From Bacteroidaceae bacterium (GTDB lineage: Bacteria > Bacteroidota > Bacteroidia > Bacteroidales > Barnesiellaceae_A), in NCBI GenBank assembly GCA_017410245.1, contig JAFQRE010000017.1, forward strand, positions 131,296 through 195,295: a DNA stretch of 64,000 nucleotides, written 5' to 3'. This document shows positions 1-9,098 of the stretch, one piece after another. A program made the translations under genes and the position numbers. The notes under the pieces were generated by a model. The model saw nothing but the letters and a program-made list of their open reading frames with translations, had not been told where the DNA came from and searched no databases. Each line of letters begins with the position of its first letter. Within the stretch, counting starts at the first letter, position 1.

Positions 1-198
1 CGATGACATATCGGTGCGAATGAGCACATTCGATTCTACGATATACTTGTCGGGTGTGATAATCGCGTAAGCTAATGCCAATCCTACACAAGCTACTACC
101 GAGATAACAAAAAGATACCATTTGCTGGTCACTGTCTTAACTATGCTCGATAGGTTTATGCTGTCGTTGTTGAGATTATTTGATGTTGATGAGTTCAT
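1..198 (-). CDS. Wzc/Wzz-type polysaccharide chain-length protein, N-terminal part only
   Basis: The gene starts at an ATG at 198 and runs off the left edge; 66 codons are visible. The visible part has a polar, Asn/Ser-rich cytoplasmic start, then a membrane segment at about residues 27-46, then the beginning of a periplasmic region (TPDKYIVESNVLIRTD). This layout is that of Wzz/Wzc (GumC) proteins, which set chain length of exported capsular or exopolysaccharide. Whether a C-terminal tyrosine kinase follows cannot be seen. It lies 30 nt downstream of the wza-like export gene on the same strand, a classical wza-wzc pair, which supports the call. Alternative: any other Wzz-domain protein. Confidence 0.75.
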   Translation of the reverse strand, partial: MNSSTSNNLNNDSINLSSIVKTVTSKWYLFVISVVACVGLALAYAIITPDKYIVESNVLIRTDMSS

Positions 199-228
199 AT
201 AAACGAGTGTGTTTGTTGCGATGAAATA

Positions 229-1038
229 TTATTTAACGAACAATGCAATGCAAAGCGAAACTATAACCGATACGGCCGATGTAACAGCACTGACAACCGA
301 AACCATATACTGCTTGTCTTGGCTATAACCGGCATATCCTTGACGAGCATCGTTAGGCTCAACGTAGATGATGTCGTTGCGTTGTATGTAGTAGTAGGGC
401 GATGTGAATACATCGGGTTGCGATAGGTCTATGCGATGGAATGAGCGCACACCATTTTGCTCGCGAATGAGCAGTACGTTGGTGTGGTTGCCATATATGG
501 TCATATCGTTGGCTTTGCCCAGCGCATCGAGTATGGTGATGCGTTCGCTGCCAAACTCATAGGCACCGGGTTTGGTGACCTCGCCCAAGATGGTAAATTT
601 GTAGTTGGTGCATTGCACCGATACGATGGGGTCTTCTACATATTCGCTTATGCGCTCCTTGAGCATTTGGGCAACTTGGTCGCGTGTCATTCCCAATACT
701 TTGATGCGACCCAGTACGGGGTAGTCAATATAGCCATTGCTATCTACCATATAGGTCTTGAGCGAAGCTGTTGTAGTAAGGGTAGTCTCGCCCGGTGCAA
801 GGAAGTTTTGCATGGGAAGATTGAAGATTGCTACAGCATTGGGGTCTAATGCTGTAACGGTTATCGCCAACATATCATCGGGCGCTATTGGAGTCTCATA
901 GTTTTTTACCGAATCGGGTATTAACTGTGCTATATCACCGTCTTTGGCCAATTCGGGGAAGTATAACATTTCCTTTTGTGGCTTGCATGAAGTGAGTACT
1001 AATGCAAGAGCCGAGATAAAAAGTAGTATTTTTTTCAT
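229..1038 (-). CDS. polysaccharide export lipoprotein (Wza family)
   Basis: A 269-residue protein starting MKKILLFISALALVLTSC, a lipoprotein signal with lipobox LTSC (Cys at about 18). It contains the poly-export domain (PDDMLAITVTALDP, then YMVDSNGYIDYPVLGRIKVLG) followed by a SLBB-like section (FTILGEVTKPGAYEF) and ends in a hydrophobic segment at about residues 248-268. Wza proteins form the outer-membrane channel for capsule or exopolysaccharide. The frame stays open upstream to 1143, but the ATG at 1038 is chosen because the lipoprotein signal starts there and a TATCTTTG -7 box at 1059-1066 puts transcription start just before it. It is co-oriented with the wzc-like gene that follows after 30 nt. 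Confidence 0.88.
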   Translation of the reverse strand: MKKILLFISALALVLTSCKPQKEMLYFPELAKDGDIAQLIPDSVKNYETPIAPDDMLAITVTALDPNAVAIFNLPMQNFLAPGETTLTTTASLKTYMVDSNGYIDYPVLGRIKVLGMTRDQVAQMLKERISEYVEDPIVSVQCTNYKFTILGEVTKPGAYEFGSERITILDALGKANDMTIYGNHTNVLLIREQNGVRSFHRIDLSQPDVFTSPYYYIQRNDIIYVEPNDARQGYAGYSQDKQYMVSVVSAVTSAVSVIVSLCIALFVK

Positions 1039-1058
1039 TAGGTAAAATTTTAGCGTGG

Positions 1059-1066
1059 CAAAGATA
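1059..1066 (-). promoter_or_regulatory. Bacteroides -7 box of the wza-like gene
   Basis: On the minus strand this reads TATCTTTG, matching the TAnnTTTG consensus of the Bacteroides primary sigma factor. No clear TTTG -33 box was found. The predicted transcript starts near 1052, leaving a very short leader. Confidence 0.55.
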
Positions 1067-1247
1067 TTACTTTTTTCTTTATTATTCTTCTTTTTAACGA
1101 ATAAATACCCCATATTATTGTAGAAGAAAGTGTAAAAAAACATGCCTATGACACTATTTTTATGTATGCAGTTGATATTTAGATGGAAAGGTATATATGG
1201 TTTTGTTTTGTTATTGGTTGTATGAGGTCTATTACAAAAGATTTTCT

Positions 1248-1255
1248 TAATTTTG
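1248..1255 (+). promoter_or_regulatory. -7 box of the GT2 gene
   Basis: TAATTTTG matches TAnnTTTG. Transcription would begin near 1262, so upstream ATGs at 1183 and 1222 would not be in the message; this favours the start at 1285. Confidence 0.45.
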
Positions 1256-1284
1256 TAGCATTAATACCTTTTATAGTAGTAAAT

Positions 1285-2496
1285 ATGTCCTCAAGTATAT
1301 TTTTAGGTTTCACTCTTTGGCAAGTTATTGCGCTTGCATTGCTGTTGGTCTTTTTTATTGTTACACTTGTATATCTTTATGGTGTATACTATAGAGTGTA
1401 TAGGTATGCTCGTTGTGCCGATAATGGTAAGGTGGCTTATGCACAAGAGTTGCCATCGGTATCGGTAATTGTGTATGCCAATGCGCTCGAGGCTGAGGGT
1501 CTGCTTGAGTTGTTGCCTCTTTTACTTGCTCAGAAATATCCTTGTTTTGAGGTGATTGTAGTGAATGATGGAGTGTCGCTCGAGTTGCAGAATGCCATTT
1601 CGGCCTTTGAGTGCGAATACAATAATGTTTACCAAACTTTTGTCCCCGAAACGGTGTACAATGTGAGTCGCAAAAAGTTGGGTATAACATTGGGTATAAA
1701 AGCGGCCAAGAATGATGTTATAGTTCTTACTGAGGCTAATTGCAAACCTTTGAGCGATAATTGGTTGCGTGCAATGGCTCGCAATTTTGTTCCCGGCATA
1801 GATGTGGTGCTGGGATATACCCGAATGGCGAGTGAAGCGGGGGCTAAAGGTCGAGGCTTTCACCTTTTCGATCGCATGACTTTTGCGCTACGCTTTCTCT
1901 CTTATGCTATCATGAAAAAGCCTTATATGGGAGTGGGTAGCAATTTGGCCTATCGCAAGGAATGCTTCTTCGACAACAAAGGTTTTTCGGCTACTCTCAA
2001 TCTGCATTACGGCGATGATGACCTATTGGTCAATGAAATGTCCAATAAGAAGAATACGCGCGTTGAGTTGTCGGCCGATAGTATTGTCGAGAGCTATTAT
2101 GATAATAATATGGAGGCTTGGAACGAGCAACGTATGAAGTATAATTTCACAGCACAGTTTCTACACACATCTTCACGAGTAGTATTTGTGTTAGAGACAA
2201 TATTTCATTGGCTGTGGTGGTGTGCGAGTGGATTTGCCATAGCTATGTTGGTACCACGATTGGCAACAGGTGGTTGGCCTATCGTTGTAGCAATGGTTGT
2301 GGTGTGCTTGTTGATAACATTGTATTGGGTATTGACATGGCTGGTGTATAGTAGGGTAGCCCGAATGTTGGGTGAGCCATGCCGAGCCGCTTTGGTGCCG
2401 TTCTATCAAATTGTGCGGCCTCTCTATTCGCTTTATTATGCCATTGTGGGCAAGGACTTGAAGAAATGTAATTATACATGGCAGTCGATACGTTGA
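1285..2496 (+). CDS. membrane-bound family 2 glycosyltransferase
   Basis: A 403-residue protein with one N-terminal membrane segment (about residues 7-34), a GT-A catalytic domain and two or three C-terminal membrane segments (about residues 295-350). Visible landmarks are the nucleotide-sugar region LPSVSVIVYANALEAEG, FEVIVVNDG, VIVLTEANCKP, the acceptor-side GDDDLLVNEM and an NEQRMKY stretch resembling the QxxRW motif of processive synthases. It may transfer sugars at the inner membrane during capsule or exopolysaccharide synthesis, consistent with the divergent wza/wzc-like genes. The frame is open from 1183, but the ATG at 1285 fits both the membrane segment and the -7 box at 1248. Sugar specificity cannot be read. 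Confidence 0.82.
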   Translation: MSSSIFLGFTLWQVIALALLLVFFIVTLVYLYGVYYRVYRYARCADNGKVAYAQELPSVSVIVYANALEAEGLLELLPLLLAQKYPCFEVIVVNDGVSLELQNAISAFECEYNNVYQTFVPETVYNVSRKKLGITLGIKAAKNDVIVLTEANCKPLSDNWLRAMARNFVPGIDVVLGYTRMASEAGAKGRGFHLFDRMTFALRFLSYAIMKKPYMGVGSNLAYRKECFFDNKGFSATLNLHYGDDDLLVNEMSNKKNTRVELSADSIVESYYDNNMEAWNEQRMKYNFTAQFLHTSSRVVFVLETIFHWLWWCASGFAIAMLVPRLATGGWPIVVAMVVVCLLITLYWVLTWLVYSRVARMLGEPCRAALVPFYQIVRPLYSLYYAIVGKDLKKCNYTWQSIR

Positions 2497-2528
2497 AGTG
2501 GGCTTGTTGAATATAAAATATATAGTGT

Positions 2529-3755
2529 ATGAAAAAAATGTTTTTCTTTATGGCTGTAATGTTTCTGTTGCAGTCGTGTGGTAAAAGTCAAGGAGTTGTG
2601 GTTGAGGTGAGTAACCCAACCGATATGGTGCGAATGAACGAAATGGTTGAGATAGACTATGCCGAGGTTTCGCATCGCCTGAACTTGGCTGAAGATGCAA
2701 CAATAGTGGTACTGAATAGCGAAGATGCTCAAGTTCCTTATCAAGTTACTTTTGATGGGAAGCTGATATTTATGCCTGCGGCATTAGAGGCAATGTCGTC
2801 AAGCCTATATCGCATTGTAGAGGGTACTCCCGATACCTTTGCCACCTATGCCATAGGAGCACAATATCCGCAACGTGTAGATGATATTGCGTGGGAGAAT
2901 AGTTCTATCGCATTCAGAACATATGGCCCTGCTTTGCAAGCCAGTGGCGAACGAGCTTATGGCTATGATGCTTGGGTCAAATGTGTCGATTATCCTGTTG
3001 TTGCCGATCGATATGCTGCCGAGCTCGATTCGGCAACTATTGCCGAGATAGCACGTCTTAAAGAATTTGCACCCGACTCGGCAGCTGCATTATATAATAG
3101 TGTGTCGTATCATGTCGATCATGGTAATGGTCTCGACTATTATAAGGTAGGTCCTACATTGGGTGCAGGAACAGCTGCTTTGATAGATGCGCAAGACAAT
3201 ATTGTATACCCCTATTGCTATGAAGCCTTCAAGATACTCGATAATGGTCCATTGCGTTTCACTGTAGGATTGCGTTATCGTCCTTTCTTGTTTGATGGTG
3301 ATACTGTGGTAGAAACTCGTGTAATAAGGCTCGATGAGGGTAGCCAACTCAATCGTGTAAGGGTTGTCTATCACAATCTCAATAAGCCGGCCCGAGTGGT
3401 GAGTGGTATAGTGCTGCATGACAGAGATGGTGTGATGGAGTATGATGCGAGTCAGGGTTATGCTGCCTATGCCGAACCTGCAGATAGCACAAATGGACAA
3501 ATGTATTTGGGTATGGCTTATGATTCGGCGGTGCAGACTGCCGAGGCTCGATACTTTGATGATAAAGAGCGTGAAGAACGTGGTGCTGAAGGCCATCTTA
3601 TTATGGAACGCTTCTATCAACCGGGAGAGGCGTTTACCTATTATACCGGTGCCGGTTGGAGCAAGTGGGGCTTTGATACGCCCGAAGATTGGTTTGTGTA
3701 TATGCGTTATTACGCCAATGCTTTAGCCAATCCGTTGCTTGTTACTATCAAGTAA
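2529..3755 (+). CDS. DUF4861-like lipoprotein
   Basis: A 408-residue secreted protein: MKKMFFFMAVMFLLQSCGK gives a lipoprotein signal with Cys at about 17. The body resembles the DUF4861 family of Bacteroidota: an N-terminal beta-rich segment (VEVSNPTDMVRMNEMVEI...), then the core (GNGLDYYKVGPTLGAGTAAL, GPLRFTVGLRY, ETRVIRLDEGSQLNRVRV) and a conserved-looking end (GWSKWGFDTPEDWFVYMRYY). DUF4861 proteins often sit with polysaccharide-degrading genes, but no biochemical role can be read from the sequence. It follows the GT2 gene by 32 nt and probably shares its transcript. Assignment is from remembered family features, not a search. Confidence 0.7.
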   Translation: MKKMFFFMAVMFLLQSCGKSQGVVVEVSNPTDMVRMNEMVEIDYAEVSHRLNLAEDATIVVLNSEDAQVPYQVTFDGKLIFMPAALEAMSSSLYRIVEGTPDTFATYAIGAQYPQRVDDIAWENSSIAFRTYGPALQASGERAYGYDAWVKCVDYPVVADRYAAELDSATIAEIARLKEFAPDSAAALYNSVSYHVDHGNGLDYYKVGPTLGAGTAALIDAQDNIVYPYCYEAFKILDNGPLRFTVGLRYRPFLFDGDTVVETRVIRLDEGSQLNRVRVVYHNLNKPARVVSGIVLHDRDGVMEYDASQGYAAYAEPADSTNGQMYLGMAYDSAVQTAEARYFDDKEREERGAEGHLIMERFYQPGEAFTYYTGAGWSKWGFDTPEDWFVYMRYYANALANPLLVTIK

Positions 3756-3778
3756 AGAATGTTTGTGTTGTAATGCAA

Positions 3779-3808
3779 GGGGTATCGATTTTTTTGATAT
3801 CCCTTTTG
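3779..3808 (+). terminator. intrinsic terminator after the DUF4861-like gene
   Basis: An 8-bp stem (3779-3786 with 3796-3803, one G-U pair) with a T-rich loop, followed by TTTTG. It sits 23 nt after the stop codon. Confidence 0.6.
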
Positions 3809-3946
3809 TTTTATCTTACACCAATAATTCCCAAAGCGTTTGCACCATGTTATTACGATTGTGTGTAATGTTTCTATGCTTGTTATATGTCGTAGTAACT
3901 CTATGCTTTTAATCTTTTCGGTTGGGCAAGCCACCATCAATAAAAT

Positions 3947-3985
3947 CAAAGAGAGATTTTCTTTGTCTTAGAAAATCTCTCTTTG
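3947..3985 (-). terminator. 16-bp perfect hairpin, terminator of the small gene at 4097-4381
   Basis: Arms 3947-3962 and 3970-3985 are perfectly complementary with a 7-nt loop. On the minus strand the stem is followed by ATTTTATT, so it most likely ends transcripts coming from the minus-strand gene; the whole gap 3756-4096 otherwise shows no gene. Confidence 0.65.
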
Positions 3986-4096
3986 TATGTCTATGCGATT
4001 CAAAATAAAAAAGCAAACACTCAACCGGTCTGTGTTACTTTCTTTTGAAGCGTTCTCGTTTTATGAGCTGTTAGGATTATATTTACTTAATGAGGA

Positions 4097-4381
4097 TTAT
4101 AAGTTGTCAATGTTGATTTTTACTTCTCCTGTAACCTTATTTAAGGTGTAAATGCATGATTGTAATACTACGTATACCATATCACTTTCATCTACAATAG
4201 CTCTTATCTTATCAACACAAACAGCATTTATAGGATTGTTGCCTTTGCCAAACGAAACTTCGTCACCTTCGTATTTAATATCGAAAAGTTCAACGTATTG
4301 CGACAGTTGAGCTTCAACGCTATTGCGGTCGAGGGTGGGAAGACCGCTGTATTTTTTGTATAGTTCGGTAAAACCGGCCAT
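4097..4381 (-). CDS. small conserved-looking protein of unknown function
   Basis: A 94-residue acidic, soluble-looking protein (MAGFTELYKKYSGLPTLDRN... ending KVTGEVKINIDNL) without signal peptide, membrane segment or motif that I recognise. Codon use matches its neighbours, and it is followed by a strong hairpin, which supports a real gene. It lies 91 nt downstream of the decarboxylase beta subunit on the same strand, separated from it by a hairpin at 4426-4464, so it may be a last, partly uncoupled cistron of that operon or have its own promoter. No function is proposed. Confidence 0.6.
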   Translation of the reverse strand: MAGFTELYKKYSGLPTLDRNSVEAQLSQYVELFDIKYEGDEVSFGKGNNPINAVCVDKIRAIVDESDMVYVVLQSCIYTLNKVTGEVKINIDNL

Positions 4382-4425
4382 GATACAATTTTTTTTGAGT
4401 TAGAAAATTAGTTGTTTTATTGTAT

Positions 4426-4464
4426 ATAATGTTCTTCCAACCACAAGGGTCGGAAGAACATTAT
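4426..4464 (-). terminator. hairpin ending the methylmalonyl-CoA decarboxylase operon
   Basis: 13-bp perfect stem (4426-4438 with 4452-4464), 13-nt loop, directly after the beta-subunit stop. There is no long T-run on the minus side, so it may be a weak terminator or an RNA-stabilising 3' hairpin. Confidence 0.5.
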
Positions 4465-4472
4465 GTTTGATT

Positions 4473-5633
4473 TTAGAGTAAGAATCCAAGAAGCACACCG
4501 GCGGCAACAGCCGAACCGATTACACCTGCAACGTTGGGACCCATTGCGTGCATCAACAAGTAGTTGGTGGGGTCATATTCCAAACCAACGTGTTGTGAGA
4601 TGCGGGCAGAGTCGGGCACTGCCGATACACCAGAGTTACCAATGAGGGGATTGATTTTGTTTTCTTTCTTCAAGAAGAGGTTGAAGAACTTCACGAACAA
4701 AACGCCCGATGTGGTAGCGATGATGAATGACAACGCACCCAAACCAAAGATGAGGATAGAATCGACTGTGAGGAACTCAGATGCTTGAGTTGATGCACCT
4801 ACAGTAACACCCAGGAGAATAGTGATAACGTCGATGAGCGGACCGCGAGCAGTCTCGGCCAAACGGCGAGTTACACCACTTTCTTTCAAAAGGTTACCGA
4901 AGAACAACATACCCAAAAGGGGAAGACCCGAAGGTACGAGGAAGCAAGTGAGCAACAAACCGATGATGGGGAACATCACCTTCTCGGTGTGCGATACAGC
5001 GCGAGGAGGTTTCATGCGGATAACGCGCTCTTTAGATGTTGTGAGCAATCGCATGATAGGCGGTTGTATTACTGGCACGAGGGCCATGTAAGAGTAAGCC
5101 GACACAGCGATAGCACCCATCAAGTTGGGAGCAAGTTTCGACGAAAGGAAGATAGCTGTAGGACCGTCAGCACCACCGATGATACCGATAGCACCTGCTT
5201 GCATGGGGTCGAAACCAAGCGCGAGGGCAATCATGTAGGCAGCGAAGATACCAAATTGGGCAGCAGCACCGATAAGCATCAATTTGGGGTTGGAGATAAG
5301 AGCCGAGAAGTCGGTCATAGCACCAATACCCAAGAAGATGAGCGGGGGATACCAGCCTTGTTGTACACCTTGGTAGAAGATGTTGAGTACCGAGCCTTGT
5401 TCGTAGAGACCTACTTGCAAACCGGCGTCCATGTTGAATGGAATGTTACCGATGAGCATACCAAAGCCGATAGGAATAAGGAGCATAGGCTCAAATTCCT
5501 TGGCAACGGCGAGATAAATGAAGAATATACCGATGGCAATCATGGCGAAGTGTTGCCATGTAGCGTTGTATATACCGGTATATGTCCAGAAATCGCCGAG
5601 GTTTTGAACTAGAAAATTACCAAATTCTCCCAT
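4473..5633 (-). CDS. mmdB: sodium-pumping decarboxylase beta subunit (methylmalonyl-CoA/oxaloacetate)
   Basis: A 386-residue, very hydrophobic protein of the OadB/MmdB family, which decarboxylates carboxybiotin and exports Na+ across the inner membrane. Family landmarks are PPLIFLGIGAMTDFSAL, the signature GAIGIIGGADGPTAIFLSSK, and the C-terminal NYLLMHAMGPNVAGVIGSA. Length is normal for the beta subunit. It is the last main gene of an operon with the epimerase, carboxyltransferase, an OadG-like subunit and the biotin carrier, and begins 1 nt after the carrier stop. Because the methylmalonyl-CoA epimerase heads the operon, methylmalonyl-CoA rather than oxaloacetate is the likely substrate (inference). 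Confidence 0.93.
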   Translation of the reverse strand: MGEFGNFLVQNLGDFWTYTGIYNATWQHFAMIAIGIFFIYLAVAKEFEPMLLIPIGFGMLIGNIPFNMDAGLQVGLYEQGSVLNIFYQGVQQGWYPPLIFLGIGAMTDFSALISNPKLMLIGAAAQFGIFAAYMIALALGFDPMQAGAIGIIGGADGPTAIFLSSKLAPNLMGAIAVSAYSYMALVPVIQPPIMRLLTTSKERVIRMKPPRAVSHTEKVMFPIIGLLLTCFLVPSGLPLLGMLFFGNLLKESGVTRRLAETARGPLIDVITILLGVTVGASTQASEFLTVDSILIFGLGALSFIIATTSGVLFVKFFNLFLKKENKINPLIGNSGVSAVPDSARISQHVGLEYDPTNYLLMHAMGPNVAGVIGSAVAAGVLLGFLL

Positions 5634-5634
5634 A

Positions 5635-6063
5635 TTACTCGATTGTTACGAGAGCAGCACCTTCGAGAACCGACTCTCCTTGTTTAACATTGATGGCCGA
5701 AATCTTACCGTCGCGGTCGGCTTTGATGGCGTTCTCCATCTTCATGGCCTCGAGGATCATGATTGTGTCGCCTTTCTTCACTTCATCACCAACATTAACC
5801 TTAACGTTGAGAATAACGCCGGGTAGAGGCGATTTGATGGTGCCGGCACCGGCAGCAACCGAGGGGCGAGTGAGTTGTGTAGTAGGAGCTGCGGGAGTTG
5901 TGGGGCGTGCTTTTACTACAGGCTTCATAGCGGGTTTTACCACTTTTTCCATTTCGACAAGGTAGGGAGTTCCGTTTACCTCTACGTGAGCAACGTTTTC
6001 TTCGATGTCTCCGATTGTTACCTTATAAATATTGCCGTTAATGGTATATTTATAGTCTTTCAT
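5635..6063 (-). CDS. mmdC: biotin carboxyl carrier subunit of the decarboxylase
   Basis: A 142-residue protein with an N-terminal small beta domain (MKDYKYTINGNIYKVTIGD), a Pro/Ala/Thr-rich flexible hinge at about residues 45-70, and a C-terminal biotinyl domain with the attachment motif LEAMKMEN, whose second-to-last lysine is biotinylated. It shuttles the carboxyl group from the carboxyltransferase to the membrane beta subunit. The hinge and length are typical of MmdC and of the OadA-type carrier tail. It sits between the OadG-like and beta subunit genes, with a 1-nt gap to the latter. Confidence 0.93.
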   Translation of the reverse strand: MKDYKYTINGNIYKVTIGDIEENVAHVEVNGTPYLVEMEKVVKPAMKPVVKARPTTPAAPTTQLTRPSVAAGAGTIKSPLPGVILNVKVNVGDEVKKGDTIMILEAMKMENAIKADRDGKISAINVKQGESVLEGAALVTIE

Positions 6064-6094
6064 TGTTCTGAATTTTGAATGTTAAGAATAAAAA

Positions 6095-7036
6095 TTATTT
6101 TTTAGGAAGGTCACGCAAAGAGTAAATCTTAGAGTTCCAAGGTGAGTAGCGACGCTCTATTTGATGTATAGTAAGGATTGTATCCTCAACGTCGTGTACG
6201 TCGTCTTGCATCTCATGCATAGCCATTGCGATAGCGGCAAATACTTCACCGGGAGTTGCACCTTTGGCCATGGCCTCTTTGGTCTCTTCTTCGCTGAGGC
6301 CTTTAGCCTTACCGGCCTTGCGCAAAGCCCACCAAGTCGATATTTTGCCAATTGTGCGGAAGATGATGTAGAGCAACAACAAGCCCGAGAACACAACAGC
6401 CATGGCCGATACTGCCATACCTATACCGTTCTTGTCTTGAGTTTGGAATTTATCCATCTTCATGTTCTTGTCGAGGGTATAGTTGTTGGAGCTGGGTGTT
6501 ACATACTTGGTAGTGCCTGCACCACATATTTCCCACTCACTCTCTCCATCTACGGTGCGAGCATAAGATTGGTCGGTAGTCAAGATGTTGGCGGGGATAG
6601 TAATTTCATTGAGAAGTTTGTTGCCACTATCAAAGATACCTATCCACGACTCCTTAGTGGGGTCAAGTGTGAAATTAATGTGGAAAGTACCACGGTTGGG
6701 TTGTCCGTCGGCCCAGAAAAGTGTGTGCTGACGAGGTGGAATGAGTGTGAGCACGTCGCCTTTGGGGATAAAGTAAACAGCGGTATCGCCCGGAGTGTCG
6801 CTGTATTTGAGCATGTGAGCTGCTACGTTATAGCTACCGTACGATTTGTTGAATAACTCTATCCAAGCGCTGTGCATACCGTAGTCGTCTTGGAAGTTGG
6901 TCTCGTTGGTCATCAATACCTCATTGATGAGGATTTTGCTACCCGATTCCTCACTTTCAGTGGCGGGCTTACAAGAAGCGAAAGCCACGACAACTGCCAG
7001 CAACATGCTCAATATTCCAAATTTATTTTTGTTCAT
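6095..7036 (-). CDS. OadG-like decarboxylase subunit fused to an extracytoplasmic lamin-tail-like domain
   Basis: A 313-residue protein with lipoprotein-type signal (MNKNKFGILSMLLAVVVAFASCK, Cys at about 22), then a beta-rich domain (about residues 33-180) whose start SKILINEVLMTNETNFQDD and WIELFNKS look like the lamin-tail domain, then one membrane segment (about 204-227, MAVSAMAVVFSGLLLLYIIF) typical of OadG/MmdD, and a cytoplasmic tail ending in a segment with MHEMQDDVHDVEDTILTI. The ordinary OadG subunit is only about 80 residues and holds the complex together. The position between carboxyltransferase and biotin carrier confirms membership. The extra outer domain has no known role here. 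I believe similar fusions occur in other Bacteroidales genomes. Confidence 0.8.
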   Translation of the reverse strand: MNKNKFGILSMLLAVVVAFASCKPATESEESGSKILINEVLMTNETNFQDDYGMHSAWIELFNKSYGSYNVAAHMLKYSDTPGDTAVYFIPKGDVLTLIPPRQHTLFWADGQPNRGTFHINFTLDPTKESWIGIFDSGNKLLNEITIPANILTTDQSYARTVDGESEWEICGAGTTKYVTPSSNNYTLDKNMKMDKFQTQDKNGIGMAVSAMAVVFSGLLLLYIIFRTIGKISTWWALRKAGKAKGLSEEETKEAMAKGATPGEVFAAIAMAMHEMQDDVHDVEDTILTIHQIERRYSPWNSKIYSLRDLPKK

Positions 7037-7055
7037 ATTGAATTGTTTTTAATGA

Positions 7056-8609
7056 TTATAGAGGAATATTACCGTGCTTCTTGGCAGGGTTGGTGAGTTT
7101 CTTGGTGCGCAATTGCTCCAATGCACGAATGATGCGGAAACGAGTGTTGCGAGGCTCGATTACATCATCGATATAGCCGTAGCGAGCTGCGTTGTAGGGG
7201 TTGGCAAACAACTTGTTGTACTCGGCTTCTTTCTCGGCGATGTATGCTTTGGGATCGGCTTGCTCTTTAGCTTCTTTAGCATAGAGAACGGCAGCGGCAC
7301 CCGATGCACCCATAACGGCGATCTCGGCAGTAGGCCATGCATAGTTCATGTCGCCACGGAGTTGCTTACAGCTCATCACAATGTGTGAACCACCATAAGA
7401 CTTACGCAATGTTACAGTTACTTTGGGTACTGTAGCCTCGCCGTAAGCATAGAGCAACTTGGCACCGTGAGAGATAACGGCGTTGTACTCTTGGCCTGTA
7501 CCGGGCAAGAATCCGGGAACGTCAACCAATGTTACCAAAGGAATGTTGAATGCGTCGCAGAAACGAACGAAACGAGCTGCCTTGCGAGATGCGTTGCAGT
7601 CGAGTACACCTGCGAGGTATTGGGGTTGGTTGGCAACGATACCTACCGACTGACCATTGAAGCGAGCAAAACCGATGATGATGTTGCGTGCGAAGTCGCG
7701 TTGTACTTCGAGGAACTCGCCGTTGTCGATGATAGCACCGATAACTTGGTACATATCGTAGGGTTGGTTGGGGCTGTCGGGGATAATTTCGTTGAGTGAG
7801 TCTTCGAGACGATCGATGGGGTCTTCGCAAGGAAGTACGGGAGCCTCTTCAAGGTTGTTTTGAGGTATGTAGCTGATGAGCTTGCGGATAACGGTGAGAC
7901 CTTCGTCGCCTGTCTCGCAAGCAAAGTGAGCAACACCCGATGTCTTAGAGTGCATCTCGGCACCACCCAATTGCTCTTGTGTTACGTCCTCGCCTGTAAC
8001 GGTCTTAACAACCGAAGGACCTGTGAGGAACATGTATGAAATCTCTTTTACCATCACGATGAAGTCGGTGAGGGCGGGAGAGTAAACGGCACCACCGGCG
8101 CAGGGACCAAAGATACCCGAGATTTGGGGTACTACACCCGAAGCCATGATGTTGCGTTGGAAGATTTCAGAGTAACCGGCCAAGGCGTTGATACCCTCTT
8201 GGATACGAGCACCACCCGAGTCGTTGATACCGATAATGGGTGCGCCCATCTTCATGGCCATATCCATTACTTTGCAAATCTTCATAGCCATTTGCTCAGA
8301 GAGTGAACCTCCGAATACGGTGAAGTCTTGTGCAAAAACATAAACAAGACGACCTTCGATTGTACCATAACCTGTTACAACACCATCACCAAGGTAAGAT
8401 TTCTTCTCTTGGCCAAAGTTGTAGCAACGGTGGCGTACAAACATGTCGATTTCTTCAAAACTGCCTTCATCGAGGAGTTGGTTGATGCGCTCACGGGCTG
8501 TGTATTTGCCGCGTTCGTGTTGTTTGGCAATAGCTTTCTCGCCACCACCAAGACGAGCTTCATTACGCAGTGCGATAAGCTCTTTTACTTTTTCGAGTTG
8601 ATTGCTCAT
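7056..8609 (-). CDS. mmdA: methylmalonyl-CoA decarboxylase carboxyltransferase (alpha) subunit
   Basis: A 517-residue acyl-CoA carboxyltransferase with both crotonase-like halves: N-terminal [22 protein letters not shown], the oxyanion-forming SGGARIQEG and [12 protein letters not shown], and C-terminal [39 protein letters not shown] and [14 protein letters not shown]. It moves the carboxyl group from (S)-methylmalonyl-CoA to biotin on the carrier protein, releasing propionyl-CoA. The same family includes propionyl-CoA carboxylase beta; the operon with beta and OadG-like membrane subunits points to the decarboxylase direction. It lies 6 nt after the epimerase gene. Confidence 0.93.
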   Translation of the reverse strand: MSNQLEKVKELIALRNEARLGGGEKAIAKQHERGKYTARERINQLLDEGSFEEIDMFVRHRCYNFGQEKKSYLGDGVVTGYGTIEGRLVYVFAQDFTVFGGSLSEQMAMKICKVMDMAMKMGAPIIGINDSGGARIQEGINALAGYSEIFQRNIMASGVVPQISGIFGPCAGGAVYSPALTDFIVMVKEISYMFLTGPSVVKTVTGEDVTQEQLGGAEMHSKTSGVAHFACETGDEGLTVIRKLISYIPQNNLEEAPVLPCEDPIDRLEDSLNEIIPDSPNQPYDMYQVIGAIIDNGEFLEVQRDFARNIIIGFARFNGQSVGIVANQPQYLAGVLDCNASRKAARFVRFCDAFNIPLVTLVDVPGFLPGTGQEYNAVISHGAKLLYAYGEATVPKVTVTLRKSYGGSHIVMSCKQLRGDMNYAWPTAEIAVMGASGAAAVLYAKEAKEQADPKAYIAEKEAEYNKLFANPYNAARYGYIDDVIEPRNTRFRIIRALEQLRTKKLTNPAKKHGNIPL

Positions 8610-8615
8610 TTTGTA

Positions 8616-9029
8616 TTATTTGTTAGGATTTTCACAAAGTTCGGTTAATACGCCACCTGTCGATTTGGGGTGGAGGAATGCGATGTTGAGGCCTTCGGCA
8701 CCTTTGCGGGGAGCTTTGTCGATGAGACGTACGCCCTTGCCTTCAACTTCGGCGAGTGCATTGGCTACGCCGTCGGCAACGGCAAATGCCAAGTGGTGTA
8801 TTCCTTCGCCACGTTTCTCTATGAAACCGGCTATTGTGCTCTCGGGGCTGGTGGGCTCGAGGAGCTCAATCTTGGTTTGGCCCACTTTGAAGAATGCGGT
8901 TTTTACTTTTTGGTCGGCTACTTCTTCGATTGAATAGCATTTGAGACCAAGAATGTTTTCGTAGTAGGGAATAGCCTCTTCGAGACTTTTTACAGCTATA
9001 CCCAAGTGTTCAATGTGAGAAAGTTCCAT
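8616..9029 (-). CDS. mce: methylmalonyl-CoA epimerase
   Basis: A 137-residue member of the glyoxalase/VOC fold. The start [24 protein letters not shown] provides the first metal histidine, [11 protein letters not shown] the second, and KIELLEP and GVLTELCE carry the acidic ligands. It interconverts (R)- and (S)-methylmalonyl-CoA, linking methylmalonyl-CoA mutase to the decarboxylase encoded downstream. It is the first gene of the five-gene operon; a TACCTTTG -7 box lies 70 nt upstream of the ATG. Confidence 0.93.
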   Translation of the reverse strand: MELSHIEHLGIAVKSLEEAIPYYENILGLKCYSIEEVADQKVKTAFFKVGQTKIELLEPTSPESTIAGFIEKRGEGIHHLAFAVADGVANALAEVEGKGVRLIDKAPRKGAEGLNIAFLHPKSTGGVLTELCENPNK

Positions 9030-9098
9030 TGTAATTTGGTATTAAGTTAAACTATTGTTTTTATGGTTTGATTGTAGGCCAATATGACCATTGCGATG

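Noticed and set aside
3947-3985. Insertion-sequence inverted repeat
   Set aside because: No transposase or second partner; arms 7 nt apart form a hairpin terminator between convergent genes.
4473-7036. Oxaloacetate decarboxylase instead of methylmalonyl-CoA decarboxylase
   Set aside because: The alpha component is an acyl-CoA carboxyltransferase (not the pyruvate-carboxylase-like OadA) and the first gene is methylmalonyl-CoA epimerase.
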